DNA from: Pycnopodia helianthoides
Lineage: Eukaryota > Echinodermata > Asteroidea > Forcipulatida > Asteriidae
Assembly (NCBI GenBank): GCA_032158295.1
Contig: CM063246.1
Span: forward strand, 4,125,371-4,189,370
Direction of reading: 5' to 3'
DNA: 64,000 nt
The notes under the pieces were generated by a model. It was not told where the DNA came from, did no database searches, and was given only the letters and a program-made list of their open reading frames with translations. The first letter of the stretch is position 1; each line of letters begins with the position of its first letter. This document shows positions 26,237 to 36,199 of the stretch, piece by piece. A program made the position numbers and the translations under genes.

Positions 26237-26413
26237 GGGTCCTTTTCGAAATCACGGCTTTGTCTTCGTTTCTGGCTATAAGGCTCCATTCGCCTGGTTT
26301 GAAACCAAGACTGAAAGCGCACCTATCTCAACATAAAACAACTGTTAGGGCCTCAGCCGTAGCCAAAGCCGGAGTTCGTAGCCGGAGCCGGAGCCGTGGT
26401 TTCTTAAAGGGCT
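26237..26413. mobile_element. Family G (GCCGGAGCC) MITE, copy 1
   Basis: GGGTCCTTTTCGAAATCACG at the left and CCGTGGTTTCTTAAAGGGC at the right are inverted ends. Next to the right end is a run of GCCGGAGCCGGAGCC hexamers. The element is about 177 bp. Confidence 0.6.
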
Positions 26414-26785
26414 AATAGCTTAAGCTCCTGGTGGGTACAGTTTGTACGTGTCACTTGACGGTTCGAGCCGACCGAGTCAAAACTTCAACTGTCTATCTTT
26501 GTATACGTTTTGCACTGTGATATTTCTCACGAAGCCGACCTGTTAATCCAGCCGTTTGCGTGGATCGATTCCTGTCAAGTGTGTGTTATTACGCGTGGGT
26601 CACACTCGCTTTGTAACCAACTCTCATGCTTTCTCGAACTGCGCCCCTTAAGTCTCGCGAGGTCTGCACAAATCACACACACATTCAACGAGAACATGCC
26701 ATTAATAGACCTTTATCATGCTGTCACCATCTTGGTCCTGTTCCCTGTATCCAATAGCAGTAATGGATGTCATATATTCATTGTA

Positions 26786-26866
26786 CAGAACGGAACCAGA
26801 CTATTGGCCCTTCCAACCTCGGTTTGGTTACATTGATTTGAGTGGGGGTGAATCATGATGGCCACA
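26786..26866 (+). repeat. End-repeat (ATGGCGGC type)
   Basis: GGAACCAGACTATTGGCCCT, CCTCGGTTTGGTTACATTGA and ATTTGAGTGG, ending near ATGATGGCCAC. Same order as at 50341. Confidence 0.55.
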
Positions 26867-28509
26867 CCTTGATATAGATCTATACTCATTTGATTATTAC
26901 TAAAGCGATCTTAACGCACCAAAGCACAACTTATCTTCCTCCACAAACTGAAAGAGTCTGTTTGGGAGACACCAGTCAAATTGAGAGATTCGGGGAGTAC
27001 ACAATGCCTGATGCTATCGCGAACTTTTACACGAAATGAAAAACTGCCTCCAACACGCATTGGTGGTGTCATTGTGAACCCTTGGCATATGTGCGTAGGC
27101 AAACCAATTATGTTTTACCAGCAGTGTATATTCGTGTTGCGTCCCCCATCAGTTATTTTTCGTCTCGGCGTTTTGATACAGCGTTTCGCCTGTCGAGTGT
27201 GACATATCGTCTTTGTTTATGACCAATAACCAAGCCCGGGCCCCGTCACGGGGAGAAAGAAAAGAAAAAAACTTGGGGGGAAAAAAAAAGAAGAGAAAAA
27301 AATACCCACAAATTAACCACACGAGTTTTGTTTCATAAATGTCAACACTGCGAGCCCATTTACAAAATTAAAAACTATAAGCGGGCACAGTCGATCATAA
27401 TATGCAATCATCGTTCTTGTGTTTACTCCCTGATTAAATCAATAGGTCCTAGCATCATCGCACTTACGGCTATAGCACAAAGTCCAGCCACTGTCAAGCT
27501 ATTTTTTTTCTCTCTTTCTTCATTCGCGTGCTTTTCCAAGATTGAGCGTAAAGGCATCGAACAAATATAATTTGCCGAAATTGGGCAAACATGGGCTATA
27601 TCATACATTGTCAACACACACAATAACTCGATGGGTTGTCCATGTTGACCGGGGCCCAGTGTGGAGAGAGAGGGGGGGTTTTGGGAATCATCCGCTAGGC
27701 CTACGTGTGGGAGAGCGAGTTTTCTTGGCCGTCGTGGACGGTAATTGTGTTGATTAACGTCAATCTGTCGTGGTTGTCTGCGGCCCAATTCAGACTACAT
27801 CATTTCATTTTTTTTCCCCTTTCCTTCTCCCCCCAGTAGAACTTTCTCTCTCTCTCTTGTTGTGGGGAAACCTGCAAGACGGGCCCGCTCTGTATTTGTC
27901 CCAGTGAACTGCACTCGCTTTTATTCTTTCCATTAAAAAAAAAAGCTCTTTATTTAATTAGTTTCATGATTTTTTTTTTCTCCCCCCGTTTTCAATGTTA
28001 GTGTTTTTAGATTATAAAGGGTTTCCATTTACGTTTATGAAATCACGGAGGTGTTTTTTTGTTTTTTGTTTTTTGGTGCATGCCAAGTCATTGGACTGAC
28101 ATTTCCTATGGTGTTTTTTTGTTGTTGTTGTTTTGTCTGACTTGTAACCCGAGCGAGCTTACTTTGAAAAAAAAAGTAATTACAACCGACCATCCAGTGA
28201 AATATTTCCGTCTTATATGCTGTCACTTTCTGAAAAAAAGTCACTCTTAATTGAATTACCCGCAGCTAGACAATTTAATTAGGTGTAATTAAAAAAACGA
28301 ACTGAAAAACATGGAGCAGTTTTGGCGCAAGACCACGTGCACCTTTTTCAATTATTCATAATGAAAGGAACATTTAAATGGTGCAACGCCGTGTGTTATC
28401 AGAGTCAGCCTTCATCCATAATCCCCTGGGTAACGTACCTTATCTTGGTTCAAGAGGAACAGGCACACTAGAAGCAGCAGCAACTTGAACTGCCGTACCA
28501 AATTCTCTA
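26867..28509. other. Unassigned intergenic DNA with purine and pyrimidine tracts
   Basis: An A/G-rich tract (27240-27305), T-rich runs (27809, 27970, 28055-28130), and a possible family A-like scrap CCAGTGAAATATTTCCGTC at 28192-28212. No gene. Confidence 0.45.
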
Positions 28510-28904
28510 TTAAAGGAACATTACAGAATTGGTTTTTGCTAACAAAACAGTTGCTGGCAGTGTGAGCACTTTATGTAATCCACCATGTACATAAACTGAC
28601 AAACCTGTAGAAGTTTGAGATCGATCGGCCATCTGGGTCACGAGAAAATAGTGAAAAACCGATTACACATTTGCATGAAATCATATAGATTCAACAAAAT
28701 GAATAAAACGCTCACTGAGCGATAAACTCCAATCGGAAAATTGGTCTATTCATTTCTCATCAAATATGGCATTTCAGACAGACATATTTCGAGGGATGTT
28801 TTCTACTATCATCATCATTAGACCGTGTAAGTTTGATGTAAATCTGTGATCAAAAAGTATATTTTACAAGTTTTTTTCTTACCAATTCTGTAATGTTCCT
28901 TTAA
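28510..28904 (-). mobile_element. Family A TTAA-flanked MITE, copy 3 (reverse)
   Basis: A full-length reverse-orientation copy with TTAA at 28510-28513 and 28901-28904. It lies only about 130 bp from copy 4, which faces the other way. The pair could form a large hairpin. Confidence 0.85.
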
Positions 28905-29035
28905 CAAAACTTCTCTGTGTATACATGCATGGTGGCGGTTAAATCTTTTTGTACCGTTTTTATTTTCTAAATTAATTTCCAATGTCCCTCTGTCTCTCTC
29001 TCTTTCTCTCTTAAAAAAAATGTGTAATATTATGT

Positions 29036-29428
29036 TTAAAGGAACATTACAGAATTGGTAAGAAAAAAACTTGTAAAATATACTTTTTGATCACAGATTT
29101 ACATAAAACTTACACGGTCTAATGATGATGATAATAGAAAACATCCCTTGAAATATTTCTGTCTGAAATGCCATATTTGATGAGAAATGAATAAACAAAT
29201 TTTCCGATTGGAGTTTATCGCTCAGTGAGCGTTTTATTCATTTGTTGATTCTATATGATTTCATGCAAATGTGTAATCGGCTTTTCACTATTTTCTCGTG
29301 ACCCAGATGGCCGATCGATCCCAAACTTCTACAGGTTTGTCAGTTTATGTATATGGTGGATTACATAAAGTACTTACACTGCCAGCAACTGTTTTGTTAG
29401 CAAAACCAATTCTGTAATGTTCTTTTAA
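29036..29428 (+). mobile_element. Family A TTAA-flanked MITE, copy 4
   Basis: A full-length copy with TTAA at 29036-29039 and 29425-29428; the right terminus carries one change (TTCTTTTAA). It is inverted relative to copy 3 immediately upstream. Confidence 0.85.
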
Positions 29429-30259
29429 CCAATATAGCTTAGTTACATGTGACTTTGTCGCTGGTTGTTGCTTCCCCATTGTGTTGTATATGTTGTGGTG
29501 TGTTTTTTATTGTTTTTATATGGGGGCCCAAATGGCGATCAGATGGGTTACCCTCAATAAAGATGGTTATAAAATATAATAATACAGATACAAACACACA
29601 TGCAATTACCAATGCAAGGGCTTTATGTATTTTTCGACTAAAAGGCGACCAGATGCAGCAGGGTTTCATATCGTACCATACCTTGATTCAAAGATAGTAA
29701 ACAAGTTTACAGTAGCTTTGTATAAAGTAAAGCCAAAGGTTATATTTTAACATTTTTTTGTTTACAGAGTGTAAAATGAAATTATGCCAATCATTTCCAA
29801 AAAGGGAATATAAGAAGACCTAACAACAGCATATTTGTTCAGCAATATGTTGGAAAGTGAAAACAAATATATATCGTACCTTATGTTGATTCATATAGAG
29901 TAAACGCACACAATTGCAGCAGTTTTGCCACCTTTTTTCAATGTTGTTCCAAATCTTGATTAAAAGACAGGCATAGGATTCAAGATGGGAAGGAAAATAG
30001 CTGGATTCAGAAAGTGTAGGAAAATAAGGAACATCAATTTTTCCTGTATGCTGTACCTTATCTTGATTCATAGAGAGTTTATAATCAGAACGACAGCGAA
30101 TTTACAATACTGTACCACAACGAAACAGCTAGTGGAGACTAACACAAGTCTTTTGTTACAGTAACATTTTGCCTATACTACTGGGTGTATAAATACCTTA
30201 TCTTGATAACACAAGAGTAGCCAAACAGTTTAAATGGTTTTAGCCAACACCCCCAGTGC

Positions 30260-30620
30260 TTATCGTGCACTTGGTCAACATTGTTCATTGTCAAAGACCA
30301 GTATCTGCACTTTGTGTAACCCAACATTGACATGAAAAAACAAGCCCGTGAAAGTTAAAGCTCAAACGGTCATCGGGGTCACGTACAAAAAAAAACGCAG
30401 ACAAAAAAAACTTATACATTTTAACTGTTTTCCCACACAATTGAGTTTTAGTCTCGTAAGATCAAAATAAATTGGTTTAACTCTCAAAAACTGTGGCATT
30501 TCAAGCACTAGTATTTTATGGGAAGTTTTCCACCATGAACATCTTTGTGCCATGTCAGTTTTGCGCAAATCTGTGAGCATTCATGTTTTCAATCTTACCA
30601 ATGTTATGCACACACTTTAA
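30260..30620 (-). mobile_element. Family C MITE, copy 4 (reverse)
   Basis: A reverse copy with a degenerate left flank (TTAT) and an intact right TTAA at 30617-30620, which also serves as the left end of copy 5. Confidence 0.75.
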
Positions 30621-30975
30621 AGCACATGTACAACATTGGTAATTTTCAAAGACTAGTATCCGCACTTTATGGTGACCCGACATATACATGAAATAACAAA
30701 CCTGTGAAATGTTAAGCTCAATCGGTCATCGGAGTCACGAGCAATGCAAAAAACCCCTTATATGTTTTCACTATTTTCAAACATCGGATTTTGGACACGC
30801 GCGATAAAGACTAACTGCTTTACTAATTTTCTTTAAAAAAAAACTATAACATTTCAAGCAAAACTATTTCAAGTGAAGTTTTTCACCATGACCATCTTTA
30901 TACCATGTAAGTTTTGCGCAAATCTGTGAACATTCATATGTTCAATCTTATACCAGTGTTATGCACACACTTTAA
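30617..30975 (-). mobile_element. Family C MITE, copy 5 (reverse), sharing TTAA with copy 4
   Basis: A 359-bp reverse copy with TTAA at 30617-30620 and 30972-30975. It lies in tandem with copy 4, with one TTAA between them. Confidence 0.8.
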
Positions 30976-31664
30976 CTTCAAGTGCATTATGTTCAAAGCC
31001 ACAGCTTGAGCTCATCCTGTCGACCACGAGGTGTTTTTCTTTATATCAGTTACTTGTTTATGATATGAACTATTTCAAGTATTAAGTCATAAAACCCACT
31101 ATTATGATCGTGCTTGTCCACCAGACCACACTCGTAGTTATGCTTTTATTATCTGCAAATATAATATTGAAAGATATAAAACGGGTAGATTTATTAGCAT
31201 ATTTCGCGCCGGATGGGAAAATGCCGGAAATTTTATGGGTTAATTTTGCCATAAACACGGCAGCGTGCATGCACGCCATGAGAGTTTAATCACTTTGCGG
31301 CACTGGCTGTTGTGTTTTGTCTTTAGAGTTGTTCTAAATCTGCATCAGTGAAGTCCAAAGTGTTTTTCCGTGTGTAATATTTTGCCCCATACTAACTCCT
31401 GAGACATTCATACAAGAGTATTGACACCGGAAGCATTAAGCCATGCACTTTTATTGTTCATTATTATGGTAATGAGATCAATTGTGATTGGTTGATTGAG
31501 ATCAACTATAATTGGTTGAAAGTTGACGAGAGGGGTGTGACCTTGAACTGTGCCCAATCAGCGACTGGTGACTATAGGTACCTTCGGGCCTCAGTTTGAT
31601 AACATTGAATGGGGATCAACAGAATGGGTTTTCTCTGGTTAGAATGAGGTATATCCACCATACT

Positions 31665-31726
31665 GCTCTCCTGACGATGAGCAGGGCATACTGTTCGAAA
31701 CGTCGAGTGTCGATTCTGAGAAGAGC
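31665..31726 (+). ncRNA. Hammerhead-ribozyme-like motif (Penelope-type)
   Basis: CTGACGA (31671-31677) fits the hammerhead core CUGANGA. A hairpin follows, GAGCAG / CTGTTC with loop GGCATA (one GU pair), then GAAA (31697-31700), then a small TCGA-GTG-TCGA hairpin. An outer stem GCTCT (31665-31669) can pair with AGAGC (31722-31726). Such motifs are known in terminal repeats of Penelope-like retroelements and in retrozymes. The T after CTGACGA breaks the usual first pair of stem II, so activity is doubtful. Confidence 0.35.
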
Positions 31727-32015
31727 TTGTTCACTTGGTGTGACCGCAAAGCTGTTCCTTATTGATATAGGTTAATAATTGATGTCACTTGGAGTGACTA
31801 ATGTAAACGCTTTGATATTTCTACCTTATTCATCGAAAAATCCAAACATCTAAAAAAGAAAAAAAAATCCTCTTCCGGTAAATTCCAAGGAAGTTGTCTC
31901 AAATGTTTCCTTGCTTGATACAGACACTCTCATCAAGAATCTCTACTTGCCTTCGTATTCAGAATGGCCCACTAAAATCAGCCTCGCCACCTTCAAACAA
32001 ACCCCGGGCATTGAA

Positions 32016-32509
32016 CACTCTAAAAAAAAAACTACCAGGCCAGAATTGACCGGGATCTTGGTCCCGTGGGACCTGACCCATTTCAGGGTCAGCATGACCC
32101 GGAATCTGTGTCAAAATGACCCAGAAATGGGTCAAACTGACGTAGAATCCGACTCAAAATTCCATTTGTTAAAAATCTTTTCCGGGTCAGCCTGACCCGG
32201 AAATTAGTCAGGCCAATTGGGACCAGGGCCCAATTTCATAGAGCTGCTAAGCACAACAATTTGCTTAGCATGAAATTTCTTCATTGATAAAAACAGGGTT
32301 ACCAACCAAATTTCCACATGGTTTTCAGGATAAGCAAACAACAGCTGAATACCAGTAACAAGCAATATGCAACACATGGAAATTTGGTTGGTAACCCTGT
32401 TTTTATCAATGAAGAAATTTCTTGCTAAGCAAATTGTTGTGCTTAGCAGCTCTATGAAATTGGGCCCTGGAATATGGGTCAATTCTGACCACGGAGTTTT
32501 TTTAGAGTG
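32016..32509. mobile_element. Family Q element (CACTCTAAAAA termini), interrupted
   Basis: The terminal inverted repeats are CACTCTAAAAAAA (32016) and TTTTTTTAGAGTG (ending 32509). The interior is built from inverted and direct copies of GACCCATTTCAGGGTCAG, AGAAATGGGTCA and TGACCCGGAA. Removing the nested 248-bp palindrome leaves about 246 bp, matching the intact copy at 51831. Confidence 0.75.
32223..32470. mobile_element. Family P palindromic element, copy 2, nested inside a family Q element
   Basis: An almost perfect inverted repeat of about 248 bp. The left arm CCAGGGCCCAATTTCATAGA..AAACAGGGTTACCAACC is mirrored on the right by GGTTGGTAACCCTGTTT.. to AAATTGGGCCCTGG, with a short loop near 32340-32375. 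The arms of about 100 bp are nearly identical, so this is a young insertion or one kept symmetric. Confidence 0.85.
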
Positions 32510-32739
32510 AAGACTTTAAACTTCAATGTCAAACCTGGCTGGCTTGATCTCCATTTCAAATTCTGCCATGCGAGGCTTTTAAATATTTTTTTAACTTCGT
32601 ATTGCTTCGTTTACTGTAATCATTGTTTTTGAATAGTTTTAAATAAATTATACCACACCCTGTCAATGTTGTTCATTTGGCCTACACTGATTAATATCAC
32701 ATTGCACTTAATCACAACGTCAACCTTGTTCACAAAGCA

Positions 32740-33035
32740 GTAACCTTGTGTACCGGTACTCCGTGGCATTTTCTGGCAGGCAAGATACTACACTGGCCTT
32801 ATGAGAACTTTTTATATGTTGTTTCATAACGACCACAATAGTTGAAGTAAAAACAACAGCTGAACAAGTTTTTGCGATGTGCTCCCATTTTCGTATCAGA
32901 AGTTGATAAAAAATCGTACGGTGAAATTTCCATAAAGTTTAATATGTCATGTTTTCTTCCACTGAGCTGGGTATAAAACGTGTCTGCAGGAAGTCCATGC
33001 TAGGTGGTTCGTTTGTTCAACATGATTGTGGTGCC
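32740..33035 (+). repeat. Dispersed repeat I, copy 2
   Basis: Blocks in the same order as at 22400, including CTGGCAGGCAAGATACTA and GAAGTTGATAAAAAATCG. It is separated from copy 1 by about 10 kb in the same orientation. Confidence 0.6.
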
Positions 33036-33068
33036 AAGGGTATTTTGCTGAAGTTTGAATAACAATCC

Positions 33069-33309
33069 CAAAACTCCCGGGCCCAACATTTTCAAAATTG
33101 ACCCAGATTCTGGGTCCCAGAGGGGCTGACCCATTTCCAGATCAGTCTGGCCCGGAAAGTGGTTACACAATGGGATTTTAAACCCGGATTCTGCGTCATT
33201 ATTGTCCCCATTCCTGGTTCTTTTTGACGCGGATTCCAGGTCTGACCCAGAAATGGGTCAAGCCCCCACAGGACCCCCGGTCAATTCTAAACCGGAAACG
33301 TTTAGAGTG
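33069..33309. mobile_element. Family Q element, copy 2
   Basis: CTCCCGGG at the left; an interior with GACCCAGATTCTGGGTC, CTGACCCATTTCC and GACCCAGAAATGGGTCA; and TTTAGAGTG at the right end. The outer left AT-rich terminus is lost. Confidence 0.65.
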
Positions 33310-33365
33310 TTCTGTGCTGTGGCGTGTCTTGAAACCTATTTAATAAACAGGCCGTATACTCTTAT

Positions 33366-33746
33366 GTAAAGGCTCTGGACACTATTGGTAATTTACTCAA
33401 AATAATTGTTAGCATAACAACTTACTTGTTAACGAGCAATGGCGAGCTGTTGATAGTATAAAACATTGTGAGAAACGGCTCCCTCTGAAGTAACGTAGTT
33501 TCTGAGAAAGAAGTAATTTCTCAGTTTGATTTTGAGACCTCACGCGTGAGGTCTCGAAATCAAGCATCTGAATGAAAGCACACAACCTCGTGTGACAAGG
33601 GTGTTTTTTCTTCCATTTTTATCTCGCAACTTCGACGACCAATTGAGTTCAAATTTTCACAGGTTTGTTATTTTGTGCATATGTTGAGATACACCAAGTG
33701 AGAAGACTGGTCTTTGACAATTACCAAAGGTGTCCAGTGTCTTTAA
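33366..33746 (-). mobile_element. Family B MITE, copy 2 (reverse)
   Basis: A reverse copy of family B with the central palindrome ACCTCACGCGTGAGGT near 33538-33553. The right TTAA is intact (33743-33746), while the left is mutated to GTAA. Confidence 0.8.
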
Positions 33747-34668
33747 GATACAGAGATGCCAAGGATGTTTGTTCATTTTGGTTGATTCTACTCGTCCTTT
33801 AATACCCCCCCCCCTACATCTCTTTGCTAAAAACTCGACCGAGAAGTCCCTCCTGGATGGGGGCCAACTCTTGCTGTTAAGAGAAGCCAAATGTTTGCCG
33901 TCTACAAAATTGATCACATTGTCAGTTTTTCTGACCTGCAATTTGCCAGGGTCTTGCCCCCGAAATTGATCGTGATCATGAAACACTGGGATCCCTTTGT
34001 CTTAGACAAATTTGTGAAACAAAACAGATGTTTTTTTTTTTTAGGGCATTGCCCGAGGTGGAAATTGGTGTAAAATTATCATAAATGTATCTACACTTTT
34101 TGTGTATGTGATGGGAATGGCTTGTGATATGGAGAATTGATACAATGGACAATTTTGTGAGGCAGAAACTGTTACCGAGTTCAACTGATTAACAAAAAGT
34201 AGCAGGGGACCAGCGACAAACGGTGTACACAGGCGATGCTTTTTAGCAGGTGACCTGTTTCAGCTGAGCAATCAGTTTGTACCGTGCTTAGCAAAGTTCG
34301 TGTTGAAAATCGGCGGCTACCCGATACACATCAGCGGAGTTTGTTGACCTTATTAAAAAAAATAAAAAAAAGTGTTGAATAGGCGTGCAACTCATTCATT
34401 AACCCCTATTGTCACGGGATAGGTACATTTTTGTTCATTGACTAAACCCACTTTTAATTGATGAATGACTTGAGACAACCTGTTGATGGCGAGGGGCCAT
34501 GGCCAACATTTCACAGTCTGAAAGTGATACAGAGCAGAGCTTCTATATTCTTTTGTCGTAGATGCCAAGCCGGTTGGTGGTGGTCGGATACAGCCAGGTG
34601 TGGCTTTTCCTACGATTTTCGTCTGAAGTTGATTATTAATTGCTCCAGTTTTTCGGTCTCTGTGACGT

Positions 34669-34760
34669 GCCGTGGCGCTGGCCGAGCGGTTAAGAGCACC
34701 GGACTCAATCGCTGGTGTTTCTGGAAAGTAGAGAGTGTGTGGATCGGGTCCACTAGAGTA
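34669..34760 (+). mobile_element. SINE 5' fragment with tRNA-like head
   Basis: CCGTGGCGCTGGCCGAGCGG followed by TTAAGAGCACCGGACTCAA contains an A box TGGCCGAGCGG (34679-34689) of a Leu/Ser-type tRNA head. A degenerate B box GGATCGGGTCC follows. It is truncated shortly after, so it is not a functional tRNA. Confidence 0.65.
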
Positions 34761-35809
34761 CACTAGAGTTATCACATTTCTTCCAAGAAGAGATTATGTA
34801 CATGTATACCCGAAATAGTGGGACAGTGTTGGAGAAGTATTTTGGGAATTGTGCCTTTGATGATACACACATTGAACTTGGCACACAGTCAGAGTATGTC
34901 ATGAGAAAGATATCTGACTGTAGACAGTATATAGGGCTATTGCAGATTTGTGTTTAAAAAAAATATAGGGCCTAGGTAGAATAGCAAGAAATATTCAAAA
35001 TTGCTAAAGAGGGAACAATTTTTTTTTATTTTACCCCTTTTTTCAAAGGATAAATATGCGATGGCCCTATAACCAAATATCGTTCTTATGACATACACTG
35101 TGTGTGTCAAGTTCCATGCTTGTATCATCAAAGGCACACTCCCATCACCTGCTGTACCAACGAGATTGGACTGTGTTGTTCTTCTTCTGTTCTGGAATAT
35201 TCTGTAGTCTTACTGTAGCACTAACGTATAAAAGGTGCTGTTTGTTCTACGTAAACAATTCTGTTCGGTATCCTTGTATACAGAGCTTCAGGACGTTCGT
35301 GCGATGATGCATGATTAACGTGGGTTGTATTGATAGTTATGTTTATTAAATAGCCAAGATCTGTTAGATGCATGAGGTTTCAACCTCGACCCAGCAGAGT
35401 GAGTCTTGCCACATTGGCCCAAGAGAAGTACGCATCCTTCTTCTTCTGTTGTTTTATCCATCACACACCTACACCAAAGTATGAATAATATACAACGTAT
35501 ACATTAAGCATAACTACCATAGAGTTGGATGAAGTCTCCAACAAGCATAGCATGTCTAATGGAAATCACTCTTGATACAATAACAGAACGAATGAAACAA
35601 AATAATTATGTACTATTAGGATAACGATACAACATTTCATTGTTGTAAAGTTTCATGCAAATGTAGGCGCAATTCTTTCTCATTTGATCTTCTTTCTCTC
35701 GACTCCCGTCTGGACCCATTATAGTAATTAGTGATAAAGCACCTACTCCCATATGCATTATCACTGTAGGCCCATTACACGCAATGCCTGTGTGCAAATG
35801 CGATCCGGA

Positions 35810-35931
35810 GGCCTTCTCCAAACCGAGTCCGGCCCTGGCTCCGGCTTCTGCTCCGGCTCCAGGCTCAGTTTGATGTTGAAGCATCGTGCAAAATTGATGA
35901 CAGAGTCAAAGTCAGAGTTTGCCAAAGGCTC
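35810..35931. mobile_element. Family G MITE, copy 2
   Basis: GGCCTTCTCCAAACCGAG at the left, GGCTCCGGCTTCTGCTCCGG inside and TTTGCCAAAGGC at the right. The block GCATCGTGCAAAATTGATGA matches the interior of the copy at 48702. Confidence 0.6.
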
Positions 35932-36199
35932 CTGGTGCACTATACATGTATGTCGAAAGGGTTACCAGTCTATTGGTGCTGCCCTCGGTTTGGGGTTGTA
36001 AACTTTTCGCTTGTAATTGTCACGGTGGAAGTGACAACCTTGGCTAGCCATCAACAGTGACGACTTGATCAAAGACTACTGACAATAAATCACACGAACT
36101 CTTCATGCTTGTCCCCTTTTGTCAATCATAGGTCCCACTCACATAAAGCTGACCTTCACTGGGGTGCTAAGTACCAGGGAAACTAATCATAACAGCATA

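Noticed and set aside
34669..34760. Functional tRNA-Leu or tRNA-Ser gene
   Set aside because: The head resembles such a tRNA, but the variable arm, T arm and acceptor 3' strand are not intact.
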